Positions 53,327 to 60,849 of a DNA stretch of 64,000 bases are shown piece after piece. This DNA comes from G963668605 sp963793625. Lineage in GTDB: Bacteria > Acidobacteriota > Terriglobia > Bryobacterales > Bryobacteraceae. Made by a program: the position numbers and the translations under genes. The stretch is from contig CAWCAT010000004.1 of NCBI GenBank assembly GCA_963793625.1, positions 248,001 through 312,000 on the forward strand, in the 5' to 3' direction. Under the pieces are notes generated by a model, which was given only the letters and a program-made list of their open reading frames with translations, had not been told where the DNA came from and made no database searches. Numbering within the stretch: the stretch's first letter is position 1; each line of letters begins with the position of its first letter.

Positions 53327-54027
53327 CTATGCACGCTTGCGCAGACGAAGAGCACCGATTGCCAGGAGGCCAGCGCCCATCATCACGAAGCTCATCGGCT
53401 CAGGAACCACGGTCTCTATCACATCGATTGCACCGTCCGCAGAAGAAATTCCGAGACCAGAAAAGGTGAAGGAAGCGGAGGTTACGTTCGTAAGGTTTCC
53501 GTTACCGGCGCTCATCCACGGAATCAAAGAAATATAGAGGTCTTGAAACGTGTTTGGCGCACCGGCAGTGAGCGAAATCGGCAATGCAACGCCACCGAGG
53601 TTCAAATTCAAGGTGAATCCGTTGTCAGTGCGATACCGAAGGTGAAGTATGTTTTCGCCATTCGCAACCAGGTTGGCCGCCCCGCCTAGACCGAAATAAG
53701 TAACGGTCACAAGAGGATCTGCGAAAGTGCTCGAGGAAACCTCGAAGACTCCGCTGGCTGGGCTCCGGTTGACGTAAGCTTGAACGTCACCCGTACCGCT
53801 GGCAATGGATGCCGCCAGGTTCCGCCAGCCACCAATTGTGTCTGCACCCAGACCATGGCAGGATTGTTGTTTTGCGCGCTGACCCCACCACAAGGTGGTC
53901 CACTGGGAGCCGTCTGGACACAGACGTACTGGTCCGCCGGGCTGTTAAAGTTATCGATAATGGTCGCTGAAGCGCTAACGACTAGCACGGCTGCAGCGAA
54001 AAAAATTCTTAGCATGGTTAATTTCAT
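53327..54027 (-). pseudogene. PEP-CTERM sorting domain protein, one frameshift
   Basis: ATG 54027 opens a signal peptide (MLRIFFAAAVLVVSASA) and the motif TIIDNFNSPADQYV common in Acidobacteriota PEP-CTERM proteins. The frame is lost near 53845-53850, where one base appears to be missing; with it restored the chain passes from NNNPAMVWV to DTIGGWRNLAASIASGTGDV and on through LILHLRYRTDNG-like strands to VVPEPMSFVMMGAGLL and RLRKRA, the PEP-CTERM tail. The product would be about 233 residues and surface- or matrix-located. Unlike most breaks in this window this is a missing base. It has a consensus promoter and its own terminator. Confidence 0.8.
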
Positions 54028-54104
54028 TTGCCCTCCGAAAAGCTAGCATTGGAAGTTAATACAACAACTACCCCCTACTCCCACCTAGTTCTCTTGACCT
54101 CTCG

Positions 54105-54133
54105 AGTATAGGCAAACGAGTTGGGGCTGTCAA
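54105..54133 (-). promoter_or_regulatory. Consensus sigma-70 promoter of the PEP-CTERM gene
   Basis: On the minus strand TTGACA (54133-54128), 17 bases, TATACT (54110-54105): a near-perfect promoter. The transcript would begin near 54098, giving a leader of about 70 bases. Confidence 0.82.
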
Positions 54134-54203
54134 GACAATTATTGTCTTCGACAACGATACAAATGCGTTTTCAGGTAAGGTCAGAAGAATCCGCAACTTA
54201 TTG

Positions 54204-54217
54204 AAGTACTAGTACTT
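54204..54217. promoter_or_regulatory. 14-bp palindrome upstream of murQ
   Basis: AAGTACT and AGTACTT meet with no spacer, a perfect dyad about 100 bases before the murQ start. A dimeric repressor such as a MurR-like regulator could bind here, but no regulator gene is in the window. Confidence 0.45.
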
Positions 54218-54317
54218 AACCATTATCTGTACGTTTAGTACCAGTTTTCGAACGTACACTGGTTAAGCAGCCCACCCGTGTAGGGGGTACGATGTATTCA
54301 GAAGCAGGTAGGTGACC

Positions 54318-55214
54318 ATGCTGGAAAAACTTTTAACTGAGCAGCGAAATTCGGCATCCGCAAGAATCGACTCCCTCTCAACGACCGATATGTTGAGTGT
54401 TATTAACAGTGAAGACCAGCGGGTGGCGCTTGCCGTAGGGCTCGAGATTCCGCACATAGCCAAAGCCGTTGACGCGATTTCGGCCGCGATGGCCGTGGGC
54501 GGCCGACTTTTCTACATTGGCGCAGGTACAAGTGGCCGGCTCGGCGTGCTGGACGCCTCCGAGTGCCCACCAACCTTTGGCGTTTCGTACGATTTGGTTC
54601 AAGGAATTATGGCCGGAGGCGAAGCGGCGCTCTGCCGGGCAACTGAAGCGAGCGAAGATGACCCCGATTCCGGGGCGCGGGACCTGGCTGCGAGGGGATT
54701 TCGCCAAACCGACGTACTCGTGGGCATCGCGGCGAGCGGCCGGACTCCGTATGTCTTGGGTGCCATCCGACTTGCGAAAGACTTGGGAGCGGTGACCATT
54801 GGCATAAGCTGTACGCCGGACTCCGAACTGAGCCGCGCCGTGGATATCCCCATCGAACCGCTCTCCGGACCGGAAATTGTGGCCGGGTCAACCCGCCTAA
54901 AGGCCGGCACCGCGACGAAGCTCGTCCTGAACATGCTCACAACGGGCGCAATGATTCGGCGTGGGTTCGTTTATGGCAATTTGATGGTGAACGTCCAGCC
55001 CAGAAACGAGAAACTGGTCGATCGAGCCTGTCGCATTATCCGGGCGGTGGCAGATGTCAGCCAGGAAGAAGCCGTCCGCCTGCTGGAAGCGAGCGGGAAG
55101 GACGTCAAGACAGCAATTGTGATGTCGCGATTGCATCTGGACAAAAGCGCGGCGGAGGACCGCCTGCAGGAATCTGGGGGCATGCTGCGCAAAGCGCTGG
55201 GTGAATTCAAGTGA
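54318..55214 (+). CDS. murQ: N-acetylmuramic acid 6-phosphate etherase
   Basis: 298 residues from ATG 54318 (AGGTAGGTG just before; a GTG two codons upstream also open). A SIS sugar-phosphate domain is plain: GGRLFYIGAGTSGRLGVLDA, ECPPTFGVS, MAGGEAALCRATEASEDDP and AGSTRLKAGTATKLVLNML match MurQ of E. coli. The C terminus (SQEEAVRLLEASGKDVKTAI) is the UBA-like helical tail. It splits the lactyl ether of MurNAc-6-phosphate to GlcNAc-6-phosphate in cell-wall recycling. Its neighbour murA uses the related GlcNAc pool, which makes a wall metabolism unit. Confidence 0.95.
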   Translation: MLEKLLTEQRNSASARIDSLSTTDMLSVINSEDQRVALAVGLEIPHIAKAVDAISAAMAVGGRLFYIGAGTSGRLGVLDASECPPTFGVSYDLVQGIMAGGEAALCRATEASEDDPDSGARDLAARGFRQTDVLVGIAASGRTPYVLGAIRLAKDLGAVTIGISCTPDSELSRAVDIPIEPLSGPEIVAGSTRLKAGTATKLVLNMLTTGAMIRRGFVYGNLMVNVQPRNEKLVDRACRIIRAVADVSQEEAVRLLEASGKDVKTAIVMSRLHLDKSAAEDRLQESGGMLRKALGEFK

Positions 55215-55242
55215 ACCGATAGCTTAGTGCGACAATGACGCT

Positions 55243-56499
55243 ATGGAGAAGCTCCTCATCACAGGCGGCGTACCGTTGCGCGGCGAAATTGCAGCCAGCG
55301 GTTCGAAAAACTCCGCCCTCCCGGCTCTGGCCGCCTGCCTGCTTACGGAAGACGCGGTAATTCTGCACCGTATACCGCAGGTTCGAGATATCGGAACGAT
55401 GCAGAGTCTGCTGGCCGCCACCGGGGCTAGTGTCGAGCAGGAAGGCGGGACGGTTACGGTGCGTGCCGAGCACCTGGACAGGCCGGAAGCTCCTTACGAA
55501 CTTGTGAAGACGATGCGGGCGTCGAGTCTGGTGCTTGGTCCGCTCGTCGCGCGGACTGGAAAAGCCCGTGTTTCTTTGCCCGGCGGCTGTGCCATTGGCG
55601 CGCGGCCGATTAATTTGCACATGCGCGGACTGGAACAACTGGGCGCGCGTATCTCTCAATCGCACGGCTATGTCGAGGCGGACGCACCCAACGGGCTACG
55701 CGGCGCCCTGATCCATTTTGATCGGGTCTCAGTAACCGGCACAGAGGATTTGATCATGGCCGCCGTATTCGCGAAGGGCGAAACCGTCATCGAAAATGCC
55801 GCGCGCGAACCCGAGGTGTCGGACCTGGCAGATCTTCTCTTGAAAATGGGCGCGTGCATTGAAGGCGCCGGCACGTCCACCATCCGCATCGAAGGCGTCC
55901 AGCGCCTGCATGGAGCGGAGCACACGATTATTGCGGACCGGATTGAAGCAGGCACTTTCGCCGTGGCGGCCGCCATCACGGGCGGTGACCTCGCCATCAC
56001 GGGATGCGTACCGGAACACCTGAACGCTCTAAACGTGAAACTGCGCCAGGCTGGGGTGGATGTAATAGTCGAAGCACCGGACGTGCTACGTGTCCGAGCC
56101 GGCTCACCCTTGCGATCGGTGGACATCAGAACGGAAGAATATCCGGGTTTCGCCACCGATTTGCAGGCGCAATTCATGGCCTTAATGACGCAGGCTGAAG
56201 GCATTTCTATAGTTTCCGAGACCATTTTTGAAAATCGCTTCATGCACGTCCCGGAGCTCGCGCGGATGGGCGCGAATATCCGCATCGAAGGAAAGCAGGC
56301 CATGGTGGCGGGCCCCAGGGCATTGAGCGGAGCGCAGGTGCTCGCCTCGGACCTGCGCGCCAGCGCCTCACTTGTACTTGCGGGCTTGGTCGGAAAGGGC
56401 GAAACGACCGTGGATCGGGTTTATCACATCGACCGAGGGTATGAGAAGATCGAAGAAAAGCTTGAGAAAGTCGGAGCAAAAATTCGGCGGAGCGAGTAG
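55243..56499 (+). CDS. murA: UDP-N-acetylglucosamine 1-carboxyvinyltransferase
   Basis: 418 residues. LLITGGVPLRGEIAASGSKN at the N terminus, MRASSLVLGPLVARTGKARV and LPGGCAIGARPINLHMRGLE in the middle: Cys116 is the active-site Cys that fosfomycin alkylates in E. coli MurA (Cys115). RTEEYPGFATDLQAQFMAL and ENRFMHVPELARMGA complete the two inside-out alpha/beta domains. It begins peptidoglycan synthesis by adding enolpyruvate to UDP-GlcNAc. It lies 28 bases after murQ and two bases before the rhodanese gene. Confidence 0.96.
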   Translation: MEKLLITGGVPLRGEIAASGSKNSALPALAACLLTEDAVILHRIPQVRDIGTMQSLLAATGASVEQEGGTVTVRAEHLDRPEAPYELVKTMRASSLVLGPLVARTGKARVSLPGGCAIGARPINLHMRGLEQLGARISQSHGYVEADAPNGLRGALIHFDRVSVTGTEDLIMAAVFAKGETVIENAAREPEVSDLADLLLKMGACIEGAGTSTIRIEGVQRLHGAEHTIIADRIEAGTFAVAAAITGGDLAITGCVPEHLNALNVKLRQAGVDVIVEAPDVLRVRAGSPLRSVDIRTEEYPGFATDLQAQFMALMTQAEGISIVSETIFENRFMHVPELARMGANIRIEGKQAMVAGPRALSGAQVLASDLRASASLVLAGLVGKGETTVDRVYHIDRGYEKIEEKLEKVGAKIRRSE

Positions 56500-56501
56500 C
56501 C

Positions 56502-56882
56502 ATGGCACACACAAAACCACACACTTCGGGATTTCTGGATCTTGTTAATGACGCAAAGTCGCGTGTAAAACAGATTGATATCGAGCAGTACAAAGCCCAT
56601 GCCGCTGCGGGCGAAAAGCATCTGCTCATTGATGTTCGCGAAGACAACGAGTGGAATGCCGGACATGCAGCCGGTGCAATCCATCTTGGCAAAGGCATCA
56701 TCGAGCGGGACATCGAATCGACTGTACCCGACAAATCGACCCGCATGATCTTGTACTGTGGCGGTGGTTTCCGTTCGGCGCTCGCAGGCGACGCCCTGCA
56801 AAAAATGGGTTATACCGATGTAATTTCACTCGATGGCGGCTGGAAAGCTTGGCAAGCTGCGGGATTTCCGCAGGAAAAATAG
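56502..56882 (+). CDS. Rhodanese-like sulfurtransferase
   Basis: 126 residues. One rhodanese domain: DIEQYKAHAAAGEKHLLIDV, REDNEWNAGHAAGAIHLGKG and MILYCGGGFRSALAGDALQK, where the Cys in YCGGGFR is the persulfide-carrying residue. The protein is cytoplasmic. It starts two bases after murA, so the operon would be murQ-murA-rhodanese, though no functional link is evident. Confidence 0.9.
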   Translation: MAHTKPHTSGFLDLVNDAKSRVKQIDIEQYKAHAAAGEKHLLIDVREDNEWNAGHAAGAIHLGKGIIERDIESTVPDKSTRMILYCGGGFRSALAGDALQKMGYTDVISLDGGWKAWQAAGFPQEK

Positions 56883-56883
56883 C

Positions 56884-57195
56884 TCAGGTCAAAATCAAAT
56901 TCAACCCGCGCCAGGCAAAGTAGGCGAGGACGACCAACTCGACTCCGCGCACGAATTTAAGGAAGGCGCCTCCCATAAACTCGAATCGCAGCAGGAGCGC
57001 GCTGACCACACCCGTAAAGATCCAATAAGGATCCAGCGCGCCTTCATAGGCTTTCGAATAGACCACCAGCGCCAGGTAGTAGAGCAGGGGCCAATTGCTA
57101 TCAAGCGGTTTATTGTAGCGCCACACCGCCAGCCACACCGTCAGCCCCACCATGATTGCCGTGATGACGTTAAAGGTTGTGAGCGCTATGTACAT
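56884..57195 (-). CDS. Small membrane protein of unknown function
   Basis: 103 residues with three or four transmembrane helices (NVITAIMVGLTVWLAVW, LLYYLALVVYSKAYEGAL, YWIFTGVVSALLLRFEFMGG, VELVVLAYFAWRGLNLIL). No family was recognised. Its ATG lies three bases after the MtrB-like gene's stop on the same strand, so it is likely co-transcribed with the porin-cytochrome genes; its stop is one base from that of the convergent rhodanese gene. Confidence 0.65.
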   Translation of the reverse strand: MYIALTTFNVITAIMVGLTVWLAVWRYNKPLDSNWPLLYYLALVVYSKAYEGALDPYWIFTGVVSALLLRFEFMGGAFLKFVRGVELVVLAYFAWRGLNLILT

Positions 57196-57198
57196 TCG

Positions 57199-59169
57199 CT
57201 AGAAAGACCATAACACGCTCGCGTATCCTGTGTGTGCCCGGTAGTCCTGTCTAAGATAAAACTTTTCGTTATATCCGTAATGCTGATAGCCAAAGTTGAG
57301 GCGGAGCTTCTCCCTCACCTTGATGGAGACACGCCCCATTGGTGATTCAAAAGACAGCGGAAAAGTCTGCGCGGCAATGAACGCGTCCGTTGTATTCAGA
57401 ACGGGACGCCCATCACCTAAATCCTGCACGCGGTTGTAACCGGCAAAGAGATCGATTCTCTTGAGGATGGTGAACCTGGCTCCGCCGTTGAGTGCATGAA
57501 TGTTGCTGATGTAAATCGAGCGGCCCGTTACCAGCTGCGATAGAGCGAAATAGGCGATTCCCGAAGCAGTATCGAGATGGATTTTCGAGTACCCGGCATC
57601 GAACGAGAACCAATCGAGCGGCGCCCAGGCTGCGTTCAGGGAATAATTCCTCGATCGCGCGCTATGTGAACTAAGGGTGACAGAGTTTGTGTTGTAATTT
57701 GCTCTGGTCGCCGCCGAAAACAACAGAGATCTGAGCTTGTACTGCACGCGCCCGCTTATCGCATGATAGTTCTTCTCGCTGATTGGATAAAATGGACGGT
57801 CTGCCCGGCCGATCTCAGCATCCAGATTTATCGTGAGCGGTTTTGAGGGCTTCAGCCGCAGGCCGAAGATTCCGGCGTGCACATGGTTTTCTTGCTGGGC
57901 CCGGACATCATCGGCCGAGGGGACTGGATCAAACTGCTCGACAGATCGGATACGCCGGGCTGAGTAGTGATAGCCGCTGTACAGCCCAAGCCATTTTAGG
58001 ACGCGGACATTCAAATCTGTGGCGTTGGTGATCGTCCGAATTCCCAGGAAATTGAAGTTGAAGGTGCTAAAACTCCCAGCCGAGTTGATCAATTCACGAT
58101 ATGTGTTGTCACCTTCCATGCGGGTGTGGTGAAACGAAGTGTGATTTGAAATCGTAATGCGATCGCTGGGGAATAAGCTCAACGTGAGACTTCCTGAACT
58201 GACCGGACGTGAGCCCGACCCAAACACCAGAATCTGGCGATCGCGCGAGGTCCCGAAGCGGTCTGTACCCTGCGCCAGTTCATCGAAGGTGAAGTCGCGC
58301 CGTCCGATGGCGTAGTTGTAACGGGCATGTATCGAGTACAGCTTGTTCTGATCCTTCGTCAACGCCAAACGCCAGTACGGCGTAGTGCCGTGATAAGGTT
58401 CGTCGCGTCTCACGTTGCTGAGCGTAATCCGATCATTGGGATTAAAGCCAGCGGACGGTTGATCAAGACGATAGAGTGTGTCTTCCTTGAAATTGTCCCA
58501 ACCATGCAAAACAAAGAATTTCGCACCCCAGAAAAAGGTTTCGGCACCCAGTCGATATTCGTTCCGTTGCCGGCGCACGTTCTCAAAGATTGCAAACTCG
58601 TCCTGACCGGACCCGAATTGCTGCACGGTAGAAAGAGCCGGGCCATCCTGCGAATTGCGACTGTACCCTAGCAGGATGCGAAATCGGGATTGCGGCAGTA
58701 ATGTGAAATCGTGATCCTGAAGCCGGCGACTGGTGTTCATGAAGTGAGCACCATTACTGATCGTCAGCGCCGGGTTGAAATAGTCATTAAGCCGCCACAG
58801 CAGGTCATAGCGGTAAATCCGGTTCTTTTGTATACGCAGCGAGGCGAATTGATAGGGATCATTGCCCAGCCCCTGAGTATTAAGGACGATCTCATCGAAC
58901 AGGCCCCCGTGCCCTTCTTTTGAGTTCACTCTCAGGCTGCTTCCGAGCAGTCGAATGCCATTACCGAAATTGACGTCGCTACGATACTTCCCAAGGTCTC
59001 CGCCAACGCTTCGGAAACGGTATCCGGTCTCGAACGAATTTACAACGTTATACCCGCCCACATCCTCGCCGCGTGCGCGTCCGACAGTTTCGGCCGTGGG
59101 AGCAACCGGGGTCTGCCCCATCAGCGTTCCCGAGAAGAAAATTAGAGTCAGCAATCCGTGTTTTCGCAT
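57199..59169 (-). CDS. MtrB/PioB-like outer membrane beta-barrel
   Basis: 656 residues, RBS GAGG before ATG 59169. A signal peptide (MRKHGLLTLIFFSGTLMG) is followed by a series of amphipathic beta-strands with aromatic girdles, e.g. YRYDLLWRLNDYFNPALTIS, RFRILLGYSRNS, YNYAIGRRDFTFDELAQGTD and LDWFSFDAGYSKIHLD, and the C-terminal residue is Phe (VLWSF), the classic outer-membrane insertion signal. Size and strand count fit MtrB-like porins of 26-28 strands that wrap a multihaem cytochrome. The N-terminal CxxC of Shewanella MtrB is absent. The gene sits 8 bases downstream of a decahaem cytochrome gene, which makes a porin-cytochrome pair the natural reading. Confidence 0.72.
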   Translation of the reverse strand: MRKHGLLTLIFFSGTLMGQTPVAPTAETVGRARGEDVGGYNVVNSFETGYRFRSVGGDLGKYRSDVNFGNGIRLLGSSLRVNSKEGHGGLFDEIVLNTQGLGNDPYQFASLRIQKNRIYRYDLLWRLNDYFNPALTISNGAHFMNTSRRLQDHDFTLLPQSRFRILLGYSRNSQDGPALSTVQQFGSGQDEFAIFENVRRQRNEYRLGAETFFWGAKFFVLHGWDNFKEDTLYRLDQPSAGFNPNDRITLSNVRRDEPYHGTTPYWRLALTKDQNKLYSIHARYNYAIGRRDFTFDELAQGTDRFGTSRDRQILVFGSGSRPVSSGSLTLSLFPSDRITISNHTSFHHTRMEGDNTYRELINSAGSFSTFNFNFLGIRTITNATDLNVRVLKWLGLYSGYHYSARRIRSVEQFDPVPSADDVRAQQENHVHAGIFGLRLKPSKPLTINLDAEIGRADRPFYPISEKNYHAISGRVQYKLRSLLFSAATRANYNTNSVTLSSHSARSRNYSLNAAWAPLDWFSFDAGYSKIHLDTASGIAYFALSQLVTGRSIYISNIHALNGGARFTILKRIDLFAGYNRVQDLGDGRPVLNTTDAFIAAQTFPLSFESPMGRVSIKVREKLRLNFGYQHYGYNEKFYLRQDYRAHTGYASVLWSF

Positions 59170-59177
59170 GGAATCCT

Positions 59178-60126
59178 CTATCTCAGGAACAGCCGATCCG
59201 CATTCGACCCATGAATTCGTACGTGGCAGGTCGTGCAGTTCTGGAAGCGTGGCTCAGCCATGTTATGTGAGGGTGACTGAGTTGGTATGCCGTCGCCTTG
59301 CTTTCCAAAGCTGCCCGCGCCGTTGTGGCACTCCAGGCAGACGGTGAAGATCACCGGACGCCGGAGGAGTTTCGCGTTCATGGATCCGTGCGGATTGTGG
59401 CAGGTTTCGCAGCCATCCACTCGAACGGCGCCGTGTTCAAAAACAAATGGTCCGCGCTTGTCGGAGTGGCATTTCAAGCAGGGCTCCTCATTCGCCAGCA
59501 CCTGTTTCACCATTCTGGGACGATCCGACATTCTCCATGTGGGCGCGGCAGAGCCATGCGGATTGTGACAATCCGAACAACTGATGAAGCCTTCGTTAAC
59601 GCGGTGTTTGAAGGGCATTGAGAACTGCGCTCGAATCGGAGCGTGACAGCCATAGCAAAGATCTGCCTGCTTCTTGGCGAGCAACGACTTCGGGACTGGC
59701 GATTTGTGAATCGAGTGGCATCCGGAACAGGCTATATCCGCTTGCGAATGCTCACTACGGCGAATATTGCCGCGAGAAAGATCTTTCGCATGACATTCAA
59801 GACACTTGTCGAGAATCTGCCGGGTTTGCATTTGTGAAAATGCCAGGATGGTCGCCTTGCCGCCGCGTGCCTCGACGTGAGCTTTGCCAGGTCCGTGGCA
59901 GCTTTCGCAGCCCGTCTTCTCAGGCGGTTCTGTGCCAGTGGCTACTGACTTGTAATGAGGATTCTTGTAGAAATTTTGCCAGACATCAGGATGACAGGTC
60001 TTGCAGACAGCGCCGCCAACGAACTGCTTTAGCGGCGGTAGGAACGGGCGTGGCTGCTTGCTGTGCTGCTCCCGGCCATGCGGCAAGGAGCAGGACAAGG
60101 AAGGCTTTTCCAAGAAATGCATTCAC
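59178..60126 (-). CDS. Decahaem c-type cytochrome, DmsE/MtrA family (one frameshift near its N terminus)
   Basis: Ten CxxCH sites are present in order: CKTCH, CESCH, CLECH, CSGCH, CYGCH, CSDCH, CLKCH, CETCH, CLECH and CTTCH. That number, the spacing and the ~315-residue size match MtrA/DmsE. The long frame for these begins at ATG 60122 without a signal peptide. One frame away, GTG 60126 encodes a good signal peptide (NAFLGKAFLVLLLAAWPGAA) ending about QQAATPVPTAAK. Removing one base at about 60029 joins it to QFVGGAVCKTC. I therefore take 60126 as start. It would carry electrons across the periplasm and through the MtrB-like barrel. No extracellular MtrC-like cytochrome is in the window. Confidence 0.88.
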
Positions 60127-60162
60127 CCTAGTCACTATAAAGGAAAAGCCACTTCACAATTG

Positions 60163-60804
60163 CTAATACGTGAAGGTCATTCCGAACAGCGGCACGAAAT
60201 TGTTAAACCAGCCACTGAGTTGTGCGTTCCGCGGCCGGGGTTAATAACTTGGTTGGCACTTGTGAGATGTAGTCTTTGAACTCGGCACGAAGAGCTAACG
60301 TGTTTGCTGACAGCATACTTCACGCCGCCGCCGACTGTGATCATACCTTTCCACTCACTGGTCTGGGTCAGCAGTACGAGATTGCTAAGTGGTTGAAAGG
60401 CTCGCTCTGGCCCAGTGCCGCGATAGTACTTGACACCGCCGCCGAACGAGACAAACGGACGGACCCTCGACTTGCCGGAACCACCGTAAACAAGCAGGTC
60501 ATAGTGGATCGCGTGCGATTCCGCGCCCATTGTAGCCTTCGTTCCGACTGATTTCACCTGCATATCGTTCTCGGCCATACAGGTAGCGGATCTCTCCACC
60601 GAAACGGTCGCTGATTGTGTTTCCCAGAAGTCCGCCGACTGCAAAGTTGGTAGCAAATCCCGCATCACCGCTCGCGGATCCCGCTGTGACCGTCTTGGAA
60701 GTATAGATGCTGGCTCCGCCGACAGCGCCGAATTCCCATTTCTGTGCCAGGGCCGAACTGGCTGCCATCAGCAGCATCATGCCGGCAATCGTAAATTTGT
60801 GCAT
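60163..60804 (-). pseudogene. Small outer membrane beta-barrel protein, three frameshifts
   Basis: AGGAGAACT precedes ATG 60804, which opens a signal peptide (MHKFTIAGMMLLMAASSALA) and EFGAVGGASIYTSKTVTAGS. The frame fails at about 60569, 60297 and 60241; dropping one base at each gives a 212-residue protein: RFGGEIRYLYGRE, MQVKSVGTKATMGAESHAIH, RPFVSFGGGVKYYRGTGPER, GMITVGGGVKYAVSKHV, LRAEFKDYISQVPTKLL and a final WFNNFVPLFGMTFTY. This is an OmpA/OmpW-like eight-stranded barrel common in Bryobacterales (porin family protein). It lies directly upstream of the decahaem cytochrome gene on the same strand. Confidence 0.72.
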
Positions 60805-60849
60805 AGTTCTCCTGTTATGCTTCACGTACACACGGAAGCAGCCTATTTG

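Larger units (their letters stand above)
54028..54317. other. Intergenic regulatory region between divergent PEP-CTERM and murQ genes
   Basis: These 290 bases hold no gene. They are AT-richer than the flanks and contain the PEP-CTERM promoter (54105-54133), a perfect 14-bp palindrome AAGTACTAGTACTT at 54204-54217, and a 7-bp inverted repeat GTACGTT/AACGTAC at 54229-54235 and 54251-54257. A promoter for murQ must lie here but no clear consensus was found. Confidence 0.6.

Noticed and set aside
54028..54317. Small RNA or riboswitch in the murQ upstream region
   Set aside because: Only dyads of 7 bp or 14 bp are visible, with no terminator or known aptamer core, so operators are the simpler view.
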